A stretch of DNA of 10,981 bases from Porphyromonadaceae bacterium (GCA_905372605.1 CAJPPQ010000031.1:1-10981), one strand, 5' to 3'; shown: positions 1 through 8,287, counted from the first letter of the stretch. The notes: generated by a model from the letters alone, not told the origin. Numbers and translations are program-made.

Positions 1-35
1 AATACCGATTTTAATTATTAAAAAATGATATTTGT

Positions 36-566
36 ATGAAAACGAAGTTTTTAGTGTTATTTGTGTTGGCAGCGATTATTTCCATCAATTGCTCTTGCGA
101 GTATACGGGAACGCTTTTAGGAGATACCATATTGTTAGAGGTTTATAATACAAAGGGACAGAGTCTGCTCGATAGTACTTATGCAGATGCTCTTATCGAA
201 GATAGTATCAAGGTATATCGGCTTCTAAATAGTGGCGATACTATTTTGTCGGAGAAATCCCAAGATAGACTTACTCCTTGCACATCTCCCCAAAGAGGTT
301 TTTCTTTCGGGCGTCCGAATATAATCTATTTTCATTGTTCCGAAGCTATGACCTCTCACGAAGAATTGGATATTTTTACGGCTTCTCGTATCACATCGTA
401 CGTATATTGGGGAGCAGGCGATATGGATACGATAGTTGCTAACGTCTATCACAAAGGCGGAATACACGTATTAAACGAAGTGTATTTTAATGGAAAACTC
501 GTAGTAGAGGGTTATAAAAAAAGAAAACATACACAGCCGAGATTTAGAATCATCAAGGACAGATAG
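36..566 (+). CDS. Putative exported lipoprotein of unknown function
   Basis: 176 residues, complete. I do not recognise the family. The N-terminus is a classic export signal: two lysines (K2, K4), a hydrophobic run over residues 5-17, then cysteines at C19 and C21. Neither cysteine sits in a textbook lipobox (SIN-C and NCS-C), so lipid attachment is plausible but not certain. The mature part is polar and looks beta-rich, with repeated short stretches such as GDTILLEVY and GDTILSEK, and it ends in a basic tail (KKRKH, then RFRIIKDR). No catalytic motif is visible. The start is the first ATG in an AT-rich leader with no Shine-Dalgarno site, as is normal in Bacteroidetes. The gene is AT-richer than the operon that follows. 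A strong terminator 22 bases after the stop makes it the last gene of its transcript; any upstream partner lies outside the window. Confidence 0.7.
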   Translation: MKTKFLVLFVLAAIISINCSCEYTGTLLGDTILLEVYNTKGQSLLDSTYADALIEDSIKVYRLLNSGDTILSEKSQDRLTPCTSPQRGFSFGRPNIIYFHCSEAMTSHEELDIFTASRITSYVYWGAGDMDTIVANVYHKGGIHVLNEVYFNGKLVVEGYKKRKHTQPRFRIIKDR

Positions 567-587
567 GTATAGTAGTTCGATAAATCG

Positions 588-635
588 ATATCGCCTGAGA
601 GCTTCGTAAAGAGTCTTTCGGGCGATATTTCTTTT
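588..635 (+). terminator. Strong intrinsic terminator after the small lipoprotein gene
   Basis: The arm at 588-601 (ATATCGCCTGAGAG) pairs with 615-628 (CTTTCGGGCGATAT). This gives 14 consecutive pairs, two of them G-U, around a 13-base loop, followed by a T-rich run (TTTCTTTT, 628-635). It lies between the stop of the preceding gene and the promoter of the next, so it separates two transcripts. Confidence 0.82.
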
Positions 636-654
636 GTCGGCATTTTGCTTTTAC

Positions 655-684
655 TTGTATTTCCGCCAAAATGTAGTAATTTTG
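655..684 (+). promoter_or_regulatory. Bacteroidetes-type promoter for the S41 peptidase operon
   Basis: A TTG at 655-657 matches the core of the Bacteroidetes -33 element. It is followed by a 19-base spacer and TAATTTTG at 677-684, a full match to the -7 consensus TAnnTTTG. Transcription would begin near 690, giving a leader of roughly 25 bases before the ATG at 717. The position just downstream of a terminator fits. It also argues against the in-frame ATG at 645, which lies upstream of the promoter. Confidence 0.7.
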
Positions 685-716
685 TCGACACAAACCTATC
701 GACCCTTAGCCCCACA

Positions 717-1730
717 ATGCATAAAAAGATATTTTTACTAATCTTTGTCGTGGTGTCGCTTGTAGCCTTTTCGTGCCGCAAACGACATGTCAGAGACTTC
801 AGCCCCAAAGCCAATTTCGACGCACTGTGGCAGATACTCGACTGCAAGTACTGTTTCTTCGAAGAAAAAGGCATCGACTGGGACGGTGTCCGTAGAGTCT
901 ACGAGGCTCAATTGCCCGAAATTCGTTCGCAAGTGGCTATGTTCGACCTCTTTGCCAAGATGCTCGATACTCTCCAAGACGGGCACGTCAACCTCTATTC
1001 GCCCTTCGATGTGTCGCGTAGTAAGGGTTGGTTCGAGTCTTATCCCTCCAACTTCGACGAAAAGCTCATATTTTCCGACCGCTATCTGGGGCAAAAATAT
1101 AGGGTTGGAGGTGGCTTCCAATACGCTCCGATAGCCGATGGTAAGGTGGGTTATATACGTTATTCGAGTTTTTCGTCGGCAGTATCGTTCGCTTCGCTGC
1201 AGTATATCGGCGAATTTTTCAAGGCATGCAGAGGAATTATTATCGACATTCGCGACAATGGCGGTGGATCTCTCGGCTATAGCGAAGATTTTGCCTCTGT
1301 TTTTATGCGAGAAAAGACCCTCACAGGCTACATTCGCCACAAGACGGGGCAGGGGCATAGCGATTTTTCGGAACTCTCCGAAGTATATACTCCTAAAAAC
1401 TCTCGCCTCGATTGGAGCGACCGTCGTGTGGTCGTCATTACCAATCGCCGTTGTTACAGCGCTACCAACGACTTCATCTGTCGTGTCAAAAACGCACCTA
1501 ATGTTACCGTTATCGGTGGTATTACCGGTGGCGGAGGCGGTATCCCCACATCAAACGAGCTACCCAACGGGTGGATGGTACGTTTCTCGTCGGTACAGAT
1601 TCTCGATGTCGACCGCCGACAGATAGAGTTCGGTATCGCCCCCGACGTGGAAGTAACGATGAATGCTATCGATGTGGCAAATGGCTTCGATACGCTCATA
1701 GAACAAGCCATAGCGTTTATATTAAAATGA
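717..1730 (+). CDS. S41-family serine peptidase, lipoprotein (tail-specific/tricorn-like)
   Basis: 337 residues from the ATG at 717. The in-frame ATG at 645 is rejected because it precedes the promoter and would hide the signal peptide. The protein begins MHKKIFLLIFVVV and has a lipobox-like AFSC with the cysteine at residue 20, so it is probably membrane-anchored and faces the periplasm or cell surface. The S41 signature is clear: D177-IRDNGGG (the family's DxRxNGGG motif), the nucleophile S248 in CYSATND, a glycine-rich TGGGGG loop, and the closing FGIAPDVEV typical of the fold. H90 in QDGHVNL matches the histidine of tricorn/IRBP-like members rather than the Ser-Lys dyad of CtpA. No PDZ domain is evident, and the protein is short for a CtpA-type protease. 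It is the first gene of the operon; the amidase starts 9 bases after its stop. The substrate is unknown. Confidence 0.88.
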   Translation: MHKKIFLLIFVVVSLVAFSCRKRHVRDFSPKANFDALWQILDCKYCFFEEKGIDWDGVRRVYEAQLPEIRSQVAMFDLFAKMLDTLQDGHVNLYSPFDVSRSKGWFESYPSNFDEKLIFSDRYLGQKYRVGGGFQYAPIADGKVGYIRYSSFSSAVSFASLQYIGEFFKACRGIIIDIRDNGGGSLGYSEDFASVFMREKTLTGYIRHKTGQGHSDFSELSEVYTPKNSRLDWSDRRVVVITNRRCYSATNDFICRVKNAPNVTVIGGITGGGGGIPTSNELPNGWMVRFSSVQILDVDRRQIEFGIAPDVEVTMNAIDVANGFDTLIEQAIAFILK

Positions 1731-1739
1731 TGATACACG

Positions 1740-4700
1740 ATGAAACAGATAAGACCGTTGCTCATTGCATTTCTGCTTATTTTCGTATCTGGTGTATATG
1801 CACAGAATAGTATTGCAGACTCTGTGCGTAGTATCTTGCGACAATTTCAGCGCGAGTATAGTTCGACTCTCTCCTGTCGGCTGATATCGGTAGAGGTAGA
1901 TACTCGTCGTCGGCAGGTAAATATATCTCTATCCGATCAAGCTACTTCCATACCGTTTCACGAGACTGATATCGATTTTCTACGTGCCAAAATAAGGCGC
2001 CTCTTACCGCCGAAGCAGCAGCATTATAGTATAAATATATATGCGGGTGGCGATAATATCGAAAAGTTGGTGCCCAATATCTATCGAAAACATATCGATA
2101 AAGACAAGACTCGCTATGCTAAAGATATCGGAAAGAGCGGTCGCTATCTCGTGCGAAACCTAAGCAAACACATCGATATCGATGGCGGACTCGTCGGCAG
2201 TAATATCGCTCTGTGGCACTCGCACGGCTGGTACTACGAGCAACGTCTCGACCGCTGGGAGTGGCAGCGTGCTCGGATACTTACTACCGTCGAAGACAAA
2301 TTCACCGCTCAGATATTGATAAACTACCTTCTTCCTATGCTCGAAAATGCGGGAGCTTATGTCTTCGTTCCCCGCGAACGCGATATTCAGACAGATATGG
2401 TCATCTGCGACAACGACCCGAGTTGGCGTACTTCTCAGCAAGGCTCTATATATAGACGTTCGGGCAAGCGGTCGAATATGCAGAAACGGGCAGTCGTGGG
2501 CTTCGCCGATAGTAAGGAATTTTATGTCGACAGAGACAACCCCTTCGTTATGGGTACTGCTGCTATAATGAAAAGCACTCGCAAAGCCGAGTCGTGGGTG
2601 GAGTACATCCCTAAGTTTTCTGCTTGCGGTTGGTATTCGGTATCGGTGTGTTATCCTCATATAGATGGTGCCGTACACGACGCTCACTATACCGTATATC
2701 ACTCGGGCGGGCATAGCTCTTTTGCCGTCGACCAGACTATTGCATACGGCACTTGGGTGTATCTGGGTACATTCTATTTCGACCCCGACGACAACGAAGC
2801 GAACCGCAAGGTAGTACTATCTAACGAGAGCAAGAAAGGGGGCGACTTCGTGGCGGCAGATGCCGTAAAGTTTGGAGGCGGTATGGGTAATATCGCTCGG
2901 CGTCCCGCTACGCAAAGCACGATAGACTCTATCGAAGACCCTGCCGTAAGAGCCAGAGCCAAGCTGCTATCGCCTTTTGCAAAGGAGAGTTTCGTTACCG
3001 GCCGAAGAGCACGATTCTGGGAGGGGGCTCGCTACTACTTGCAGTGGGCGGGGATGCCTTTCAGTGTCTACTCGCATACCTACGGAATGAACGACTATAT
3101 CGACGATTATGCGGCGAGAGGGAAGTGGGTAAACTATCTCAACTACGCTTCCGACAACGCTCCCGATTCGGTGGGACTTGCCGTGCCGATAGACCTATCG
3201 TTGGCGTTGCATTCGGATGCAGGGATCGATACGGCGACGACTGTGGGCTCGCTTGCGATAGTGACGACGTCGAACAACGGGAGTGCGACCTTCCCAAACG
3301 GACAGAGCAGATACGCCTCGATGGATATGGCGAATATTATTCTTTCGGAGATAAAGAGAGACGTTAGAGCTACATCAGATAGAGAGTGGGCGATAAGGGG
3401 GATAAAGAATGCAAACTATGCAGAGAGCCGTATGCCAAGTGTACCCTCGATGATACTCGAAAGTATGAGCCATCAGAATTTCAACGATATGAAGCGAGGT
3501 CTCGACCCGAAGTTCCAATTTGTATTTGCGCGAGCGGTATATAAAGGGATATTAAAGTTTTTAGCCAATCAGCGACATACACATTACACAGTACAGCCGC
3601 TACCCGTACGGAAGTTTTCGGCAGTACTCAATGGCAATACTGCACATCTGCAATGGTCGGCTACACACGACACTACGGAGTCTACGGCTAAACCAAGCGG
3701 ATATATGGTATACACTCGTAAAAATGCAGTAGGCGAGGGCTACAAGGGATACGACAACGGCGTATGGGTAAGAGGTACTCACATAAATCTACCTATAGAA
3801 GACGATACTATTTATAGCTATAAGGTAACGGCAGTAAACGACGGCGGCGAGAGTTTCCCCAGCGAGGAGCTGAGTGTATGCAGGCGGTCGGGGGCACAAG
3901 GAGAGGTGCTTGTGGTAAACGGTTTCACGAAGGTGGCAGCAGCCGACTACGTCGATGAAGGTAGCACGAAAGGATTCTTAGACGACCAGTGCGGGGCGAT
4001 ACCTTACCGAGTCGATTATTCATATACCGGAAAGCAATATATATACGACACCTCGAAGAAGTGGACAGACGACGACTCTCCGGGATACGGCGCTTCGTAC
4101 GGTATATACGAACAGCTGGCTGTGGCAGGTAACACATTCGACTATCCATATACACACGGGTCTGCCATAAGCGAAGCGGGGTATTCGTTTTCTTCTTCGT
4201 CGGTAGAGGCAGTAGAAGAGGGCAGTGTGTCGCTCGGAGGCTTCTCGGCGATAGACTTGATACTTGGCAAGCAACTACGACGCACAGATAATCTTACCGA
4301 CAAAGAGGAGTTTCATACAATAAGTAAATCGTTGCAAGGCAGACTGAGCCAATATTTATCCGAAGGCAAAGGACTCTTTGTAAGCGGAGCATACGTGGCA
4401 AAAGACCTATACGGGAAGGGCGACGGAGCAGACTCTGCGTTTGCTGCCGACCGACTGAAGATACTTTGGCGGACAGACCGAGCAGCTCGCTGCTGCAATA
4501 CTACGGGTGTATATTCGCCTGTGCTCGATATGGAGGGCTTAGAGTGCGACAACATATCGGACAAGATAAATGCCACTCGGTACGCTCTACAAAGCGTAGA
4601 CGCTCTGGAAACTCGCGCAGAGAATTGTTATACTGTGATGCGATATGATGAAAATTCGATGAGCGCTGCCGTAGCTTACAAAGGAGAGTACAGAGCCGTA

Positions 4701-4790
4701 GTAGCAGGATTCCCATTCGAGACTATCGCAAAGCGAGACGAACGGACGCAATTGATGCGTCGCATACTAACGTTTCTACATAGCAAGTAG
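1740..4790 (+). CDS. Multidomain periplasmic N-acetylmuramoyl-L-alanine amidase with golvesin-like and FnIII-like domains
   Basis: 1016 residues with a cleavable signal peptide (residues 1-21, cut after VYA). The metal-dependent amidase (Amidase_3-like) motifs come in two blocks. The first holds H160/H162 in WHSHGW, E185 in TTVEDK and the FVPRERD segment. The second holds H491 in ALHSDAG and E574 in MILESMSH. This matches the His-Glu-His zinc ligands plus catalytic Glu of the family, which cleaves the MurNAc-L-Ala bond of peptidoglycan. Between the blocks (about 255-380) lies a beta-rich domain (SWVEYIP, GWYSVSVCYP, VDQT, GTWVYLGTFYF, VAADAVKFGGG) resembling golvesin C-terminal/'xanthan lyase' accessory domains. 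A fibronectin-III-like domain follows (about 620-713), then a conserved-looking 300-residue C-terminal region of unknown role. Bacteroidales homologues are often labelled xanthan lyase; the visible residues support amidase. The gap to the upstream S41 gene is 9 bases. Confidence 0.82.
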   Translation: MKQIRPLLIAFLLIFVSGVYAQNSIADSVRSILRQFQREYSSTLSCRLISVEVDTRRRQVNISLSDQATSIPFHETDIDFLRAKIRRLLPPKQQHYSINIYAGGDNIEKLVPNIYRKHIDKDKTRYAKDIGKSGRYLVRNLSKHIDIDGGLVGSNIALWHSHGWYYEQRLDRWEWQRARILTTVEDKFTAQILINYLLPMLENAGAYVFVPRERDIQTDMVICDNDPSWRTSQQGSIYRRSGKRSNMQKRAVVGFADSKEFYVDRDNPFVMGTAAIMKSTRKAESWVEYIPKFSACGWYSVSVCYPHIDGAVHDAHYTVYHSGGHSSFAVDQTIAYGTWVYLGTFYFDPDDNEANRKVVLSNESKKGGDFVAADAVKFGGGMGNIARRPATQSTIDSIEDPAVRARAKLLSPFAKESFVTGRRARFWEGARYYLQWAGMPFSVYSHTYGMNDYIDDYAARGKWVNYLNYASDNAPDSVGLAVPIDLSLALHSDAGIDTATTVGSLAIVTTSNNGSATFPNGQSRYASMDMANIILSEIKRDVRATSDREWAIRGIKNANYAESRMPSVPSMILESMSHQNFNDMKRGLDPKFQFVFARAVYKGILKFLANQRHTHYTVQPLPVRKFSAVLNGNTAHLQWSATHDTTESTAKPSGYMVYTRKNAVGEGYKGYDNGVWVRGTHINLPIEDDTIYSYKVTAVNDGGESFPSEELSVCRRSGAQGEVLVVNGFTKVAAADYVDEGSTKGFLDDQCGAIPYRVDYSYTGKQYIYDTSKKWTDDDSPGYGASYGIYEQLAVAGNTFDYPYTHGSAISEAGYSFSSSSVEAVEEGSVSLGGFSAIDLILGKQLRRTDNLTDKEEFHTISKSLQGRLSQYLSEGKGLFVSGAYVAKDLYGKGDGADSAFAADRLKILWRTDRAARCCNTTGVYSPVLDMEGLECDNISDKINATRYALQSVDALETRAENCYTVMRYDENSMSAAVAYKGEYRAVVAGFPFETIAKRDERTQLMRRILTFLHSK

Positions 4791-4841
4791 CAATATCTTT
4801 ACCACACACGATACCGAATATATAAATCAAATTACAATACA

Positions 4842-6164
4842 ATGAACCCGACAGAATATTTTTCATTACAAGACTATTCTACACATTCGCTACGCCAAGT
4901 GGCAGAGAGGGCACAAGCCGAGTGGCTTCTCATACAGATTGCGGCAAGCGACATAGAGCTATTGCCATACGGCACAGAGCGATTCGTAGATGTAGGGCGC
5001 TCTACGGGAGCTGCTCTGATATATTCCGATTATTATATCGTCGATGGCGAGGTCGATACTCAGATATGTAATATCGACTATCAGCGGGGGGCTCTCAGAG
5101 ACGACTTCGACTTCGGTGCTTTGATGATGCTTAAGACCGATATTTTCAAAAGTATCGTTGCCCGAGCCGCCGACGACTACGCTTTCGCCGGCTGGTACGA
5201 CCTGCGTCTTCGTATCTCTGAAGAGGCAGATATATTCCACATAGCAGAGCCTCTGTATAGGGTGGAGCAGACCTCGAGCGACGACGCCCACAGCCGCCAC
5301 TTCGCATATATCGATAAGAAAAACGTCGACGTACAGCTCGATATGGAGAGGGCTTGCACGGCTCATCTGGAGCGTATCGGGGGGCTGCTTACGACGACTC
5401 CAAAGAAGGTCGATATCGACGAAGGCAATTTCGCTGTCGAAGCGTCGGTTGTAATCCCCGTCCGCAACCGCGAGAATACTATCGCCGACGCCGTACGTTC
5501 TGCCCTGAGCCAAGTTGCCGACTTCGAGTACAATGTCGTCGTCGTCGACAACCACTCCACAGACCGCACAGGGCAGATAGTGGAAGAGCTCGCCAAGGCA
5601 AACGCCAACGTAATCCGTATCACTCCCGAGAGCAGACATCTGGGTATCGGCGGGTGCTGGCAACTCGCCGTCGACGATACACGTTGCGGGAGATTTGCCG
5701 TACAACTCGATAGCGACGACGTATATCAATCGCCACATACGCTACAAACCATCGTCGATGAGTTTCGTCGACGGAGATGTGCGATGGTAGTAGGGTCGTA
5801 TACGATTACCGACTTCGAGATGAATCCTATTGCCCCATTCCTCGTGGATCATCGCGAATGGACAGAGAAAAATGGACGCAACAATGCTCTTCGTATCAAC
5901 GGACTCGGGGCACCTCGCGCATTCTATACGCCTATCGTACGGCAGATAAAGTTTCCTAACGTAAGCTACGGCGAAGACTACGCCATGGGGCTGCGTATAT
6001 GCAGAGAGTGGGAGATAGGTAGGATATACTCTTCGCTATATCTCTGTCGTCGATGGGGAGGCAACTCCGACTCAGGTATAAGCCGCGACACTCAGAACCG
6101 ATATAACTTCTACAAAGACAAACTCCGTACGATAGAACTCATTAGTCGGATCAACAAAAAATAA
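4842..6164 (+). CDS. Family 2 glycosyltransferase with an extra N-terminal half-domain
   Basis: 440 residues, probably cytoplasmic or membrane-associated; no signal peptide or membrane helix is visible. Residues about 200-430 form a complete GT-A fold: SVVIPVRNRENTI opens the nucleotide-binding strand, VVVVDNHSTDRT follows, and QLDSDD (D290-D293) is the metal-binding DxD-type motif. Later conserved-looking segments include NGLGAPRAFYTP and SYGEDYAMGLRI. Residues about 26-195 resemble the second half of another GT2 domain (AEWLLIQIAASDIELLP, LIYSDYY, GWYDLRLRISE) but lack the first nucleotide-binding strand and an obvious DxD. I recall the same half-plus-whole layout in other Bacteroidetes proteins, so it is probably a family trait, not a truncation. 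Donor and acceptor sugars cannot be predicted. The ATG at 4842 has an A/T-rich leader 51 bases after the amidase gene, the longest gap in the operon. Confidence 0.85.
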   Translation: MNPTEYFSLQDYSTHSLRQVAERAQAEWLLIQIAASDIELLPYGTERFVDVGRSTGAALIYSDYYIVDGEVDTQICNIDYQRGALRDDFDFGALMMLKTDIFKSIVARAADDYAFAGWYDLRLRISEEADIFHIAEPLYRVEQTSSDDAHSRHFAYIDKKNVDVQLDMERACTAHLERIGGLLTTTPKKVDIDEGNFAVEASVVIPVRNRENTIADAVRSALSQVADFEYNVVVVDNHSTDRTGQIVEELAKANANVIRITPESRHLGIGGCWQLAVDDTRCGRFAVQLDSDDVYQSPHTLQTIVDEFRRRRCAMVVGSYTITDFEMNPIAPFLVDHREWTEKNGRNNALRINGLGAPRAFYTPIVRQIKFPNVSYGEDYAMGLRICREWEIGRIYSSLYLCRRWGGNSDSGISRDTQNRYNFYKDKLRTIELISRINKK

Positions 6165-6173
6165 TATCGCTCT

Positions 6174-6848
6174 ATGGCAAAGTTATATTTAGTACCTACC
6201 CCCATAGGTAACCTCGAAGATATTACACTTCGAGCACTCGGTGTGCTACGTAGCGTCGACTATATTTTAGCCGAAGATACACGCAATACATCCGTATTGC
6301 TTCATCATTTCGATATAAAAACTCGATGTGTGGCCCACCATCAGTTCAACGAACATCGCACCGTAGAGCGTATAGCCGAAGATATCGGTGCGGGACGCGA
6401 CGTAGCCCTCGTTACGGATGCCGGCACGCCCGCTATATCAGACCCCGGCTTTTTACTTGTACGCGAGTGTGTCCGTCGGGGTGTAGAGGTGGAGTGTCTG
6501 CCCGGACCGACGGCTTTCGTACCTGCCATTGTGGAGTCGGCACTTCCCTGCGAGCGATTCTGTTTTGAAGGATTTCTCCCGCATCGTAAAGGGCGGCAGC
6601 AGCGACTCGACGCACTGAAAGACGAACATCGCACTATCGTATTGTATGAGTCGCCATATCGTATATCGAAGACACTATCGCAGCTTGCCGAGTCGCTCGG
6701 AGCAGAACGCAGAGCAGCCGTCTGCCGTGAGATATCGAAAAAATTCTCAGAGACATTGCGCGGCACTCTTGCCGAGCTGATAGAGCATTTCTCCACCTGT
6801 ACGCCGAAGGGAGAGTTCGTCGTAGTAGTGGAAGGGATGCCGCAGTAA
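6174..6848 (+). CDS. rsmI: 16S rRNA (cytidine(1402)-2'-O)-methyltransferase RsmI
   Basis: 224 residues of the tetrapyrrole-methylase-like (SAM-dependent) fold. The family motifs appear in order: LYLVPTPIGNLEDITLRAL at the N-terminus, ILAEDTRNTSVLL, the SAM-binding LVTDAGTPAISDPG, CLPGPTAFVPAI, FEGFLPHRKGRQ, VLYESPYRI and CREISKKFSET. RsmI methylates the 2'-OH of C1402 in the decoding centre of 16S rRNA and works with RsmH to tune start-codon choice and fidelity. The protein lacks the C-terminal extension of the E. coli enzyme (about 286 residues), which as I recall is usual in Bacteroidetes. The start at 6174 is 9 bases after the glycosyltransferase stop, which suggests co-transcription and perhaps translational coupling. 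No functional link to the envelope genes is apparent. Confidence 0.95.
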   Translation: MAKLYLVPTPIGNLEDITLRALGVLRSVDYILAEDTRNTSVLLHHFDIKTRCVAHHQFNEHRTVERIAEDIGAGRDVALVTDAGTPAISDPGFLLVRECVRRGVEVECLPGPTAFVPAIVESALPCERFCFEGFLPHRKGRQQRLDALKDEHRTIVLYESPYRISKTLSQLAESLGAERRAAVCREISKKFSETLRGTLAELIEHFSTCTPKGEFVVVVEGMPQ

Positions 6849-6874
6849 GCAATATTGATATCGATAACGCCGAT

Positions 6875-8287
6875 ATGGTCGAAGATTTCATAAAAGAGAA
6901 GATTACCGAGAGTCTGCCCTTCGTGCCAAACGGTGAGCAGAAGGAGTGTATCGGGCTTCTCGCCCATTTCTACACCGACCGCCACGCCGCTCCCTGTTTC
7001 CTACTGAAAGGATATGCCGGCACCGGCAAGACTTCTATCGTAAGCGCTATGGTAAAGGCTATGAGCGACCTCAGACTCGATACCGTCTTGCTCGCTCCTA
7101 CCGGAAGAGCCGCCAAGGTACTCTCGAGCTACGCCGCACACGAGGCAAGTTCGATACACAAGAAGATATACCGTCAGAAGTCTGCTTCGGACTACAAGTT
7201 TGTACTCGATTTCAACAAACACCGCAATACTCTCTTCATCGTCGACGAAGCGTCGATGATAGGAAATACGTCGGGCGATGCCAATATCTTCGGGTCGGGG
7301 CGTCTGCTCGACGATCTCATCGAGTATATCTACAGCGGTATCAATTGCCGAATGATACTACTCGGCGATACTGCTCAGCTACTTCCTGTGGGTCAGAGTT
7401 TCTCGCCTGCACTCGATAGGCGCTACCTCGAAAGTATGTCGCTACACGTTACCGAATATACGCTACGCGACGTTGTACGCCAAGCCACCGATAGCGGAAT
7501 ATTATCCAACGCCACTCATATCCGCCGACTCATCGATATGCCCGAATACAGCCATCCGCAGCTTTCGGTCGACTTCGACGATGTCGATACCGTAGCCGTC
7601 TCCGATGTGGTCGAAGCCGTAGAGCATTCGTACGATGTGGCGGGTATCGAAAACACTATCGTCATCACTCGTTCCAATAAGCGAGCCAATCAGTTCAACG
7701 ACGCTATACGAAGCCGTATCCTCCAACGCGAAGAGCGTATCGCCAGAGGCGATCTGGTGATGGTGATAAAAAACAATTACTTCTGGGCAGAGCGTTACAG
7801 CGGTATCGACTTCATTGCCAACGGCGATATTGCCGAGATAGTACGTATCAGGCGTTACAGAGAGATGTACGGTTTTAGGTTCGTAGAGGTATCGATGCGT
7901 CTTGTAGACTACGACCAAGAGATAGACTGCCTCGTACTCGTCGATAGCCTCGACGCTCCTACTCCGAGCGACAACGACGCTATCGGTCGCAAGCTATTCG
8001 AAGAGGTAGAGAAGGATTATAGCCATATCGGCAATAAGCGAACTCGCTATATCGAGATGCGACGCAACGAGTACCTCAATGCCATACAGATAAAGTTTGC
8101 TTACGCTATCACTTGCCATAAGTCGCAGGGCGGGCAGTGGCGTCACGTATACGTCGATACGGGTTACCTTACCGAACCGATGCTTGGCAAAGAGTTCCTG
8201 CAATGGCTCTATACGGCTACTACACGTTGCCGTGAGCGACTGTTTCTTGTCGATTTCAGTCGGCGATTTATCGCAGGCGGTAAGTAA
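6875..8287 (+). CDS. RecD-like superfamily 1 DNA helicase (AAA_30 / UvrD_C_2 type)
   Basis: 470 residues. The Walker A motif is GYAGTGKTS (G46-S54) and Walker B is FIVDEASMI (D124-E125). LLGDTAQLLPVGQ is helicase motif III with its sensor glutamine. Motif VI-like YAITCHKSQGGQW (Y410 onward) belongs to the UvrD_C_2 domain, followed by the late motif LYTATTRCRERLFLV with its arginine finger. The order and spacing match the compact RecD-like helicases common in Bacteroidetes, which lack the N-terminal domain of RecD2 and are not part of a RecBCD complex. The likely role is 5'-3' DNA unwinding in repair or replication restart. No nuclease motif is seen, so names such as exodeoxyribonuclease should be avoided. 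The ATG at 6875 is 26 bases after rsmI, and this is the last gene of the apparent operon. Confidence 0.88.
   Translation: MVEDFIKEKITESLPFVPNGEQKECIGLLAHFYTDRHAAPCFLLKGYAGTGKTSIVSAMVKAMSDLRLDTVLLAPTGRAAKVLSSYAAHEASSIHKKIYRQKSASDYKFVLDFNKHRNTLFIVDEASMIGNTSGDANIFGSGRLLDDLIEYIYSGINCRMILLGDTAQLLPVGQSFSPALDRRYLESMSLHVTEYTLRDVVRQATDSGILSNATHIRRLIDMPEYSHPQLSVDFDDVDTVAVSDVVEAVEHSYDVAGIENTIVITRSNKRANQFNDAIRSRILQREERIARGDLVMVIKNNYFWAERYSGIDFIANGDIAEIVRIRRYREMYGFRFVEVSMRLVDYDQEIDCLVLVDSLDAPTPSDNDAIGRKLFEEVEKDYSHIGNKRTRYIEMRRNEYLNAIQIKFAYAITCHKSQGGQWRHVYVDTGYLTEPMLGKEFLQWLYTATTRCRERLFLVDFSRRFIAGGK

Noticed and set aside
645..716. N-terminal extension of the S41 peptidase from the ATG at 645
   Set aside because: It lies upstream of the -33/-7 promoter and would bury the lipoprotein signal that begins at 717.
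4773..4801. Possible internal promoter before the glycosyltransferase gene (TTTC at 4773-4776, TATCTTTA at 4794-4801)
   Set aside because: The -7 box lacks the conserved final G, the -33 is poor and the spacing of 17 is short. It is too weak to report as a feature.
4959..5738. A 259-codon open frame on the - strand inside the glycosyltransferase gene
   Set aside because: It is fully antisense to a gene with clear GT2 motifs, shows no recognisable domain, and is explained by the operon's codon bias, which leaves few stops on the opposite strand.
6341..6985. A 214-codon - strand open frame across rsmI and the helicase start
   Set aside because: It overlaps two confidently identified genes and is a serine/arginine-rich translation typical of antisense reading.
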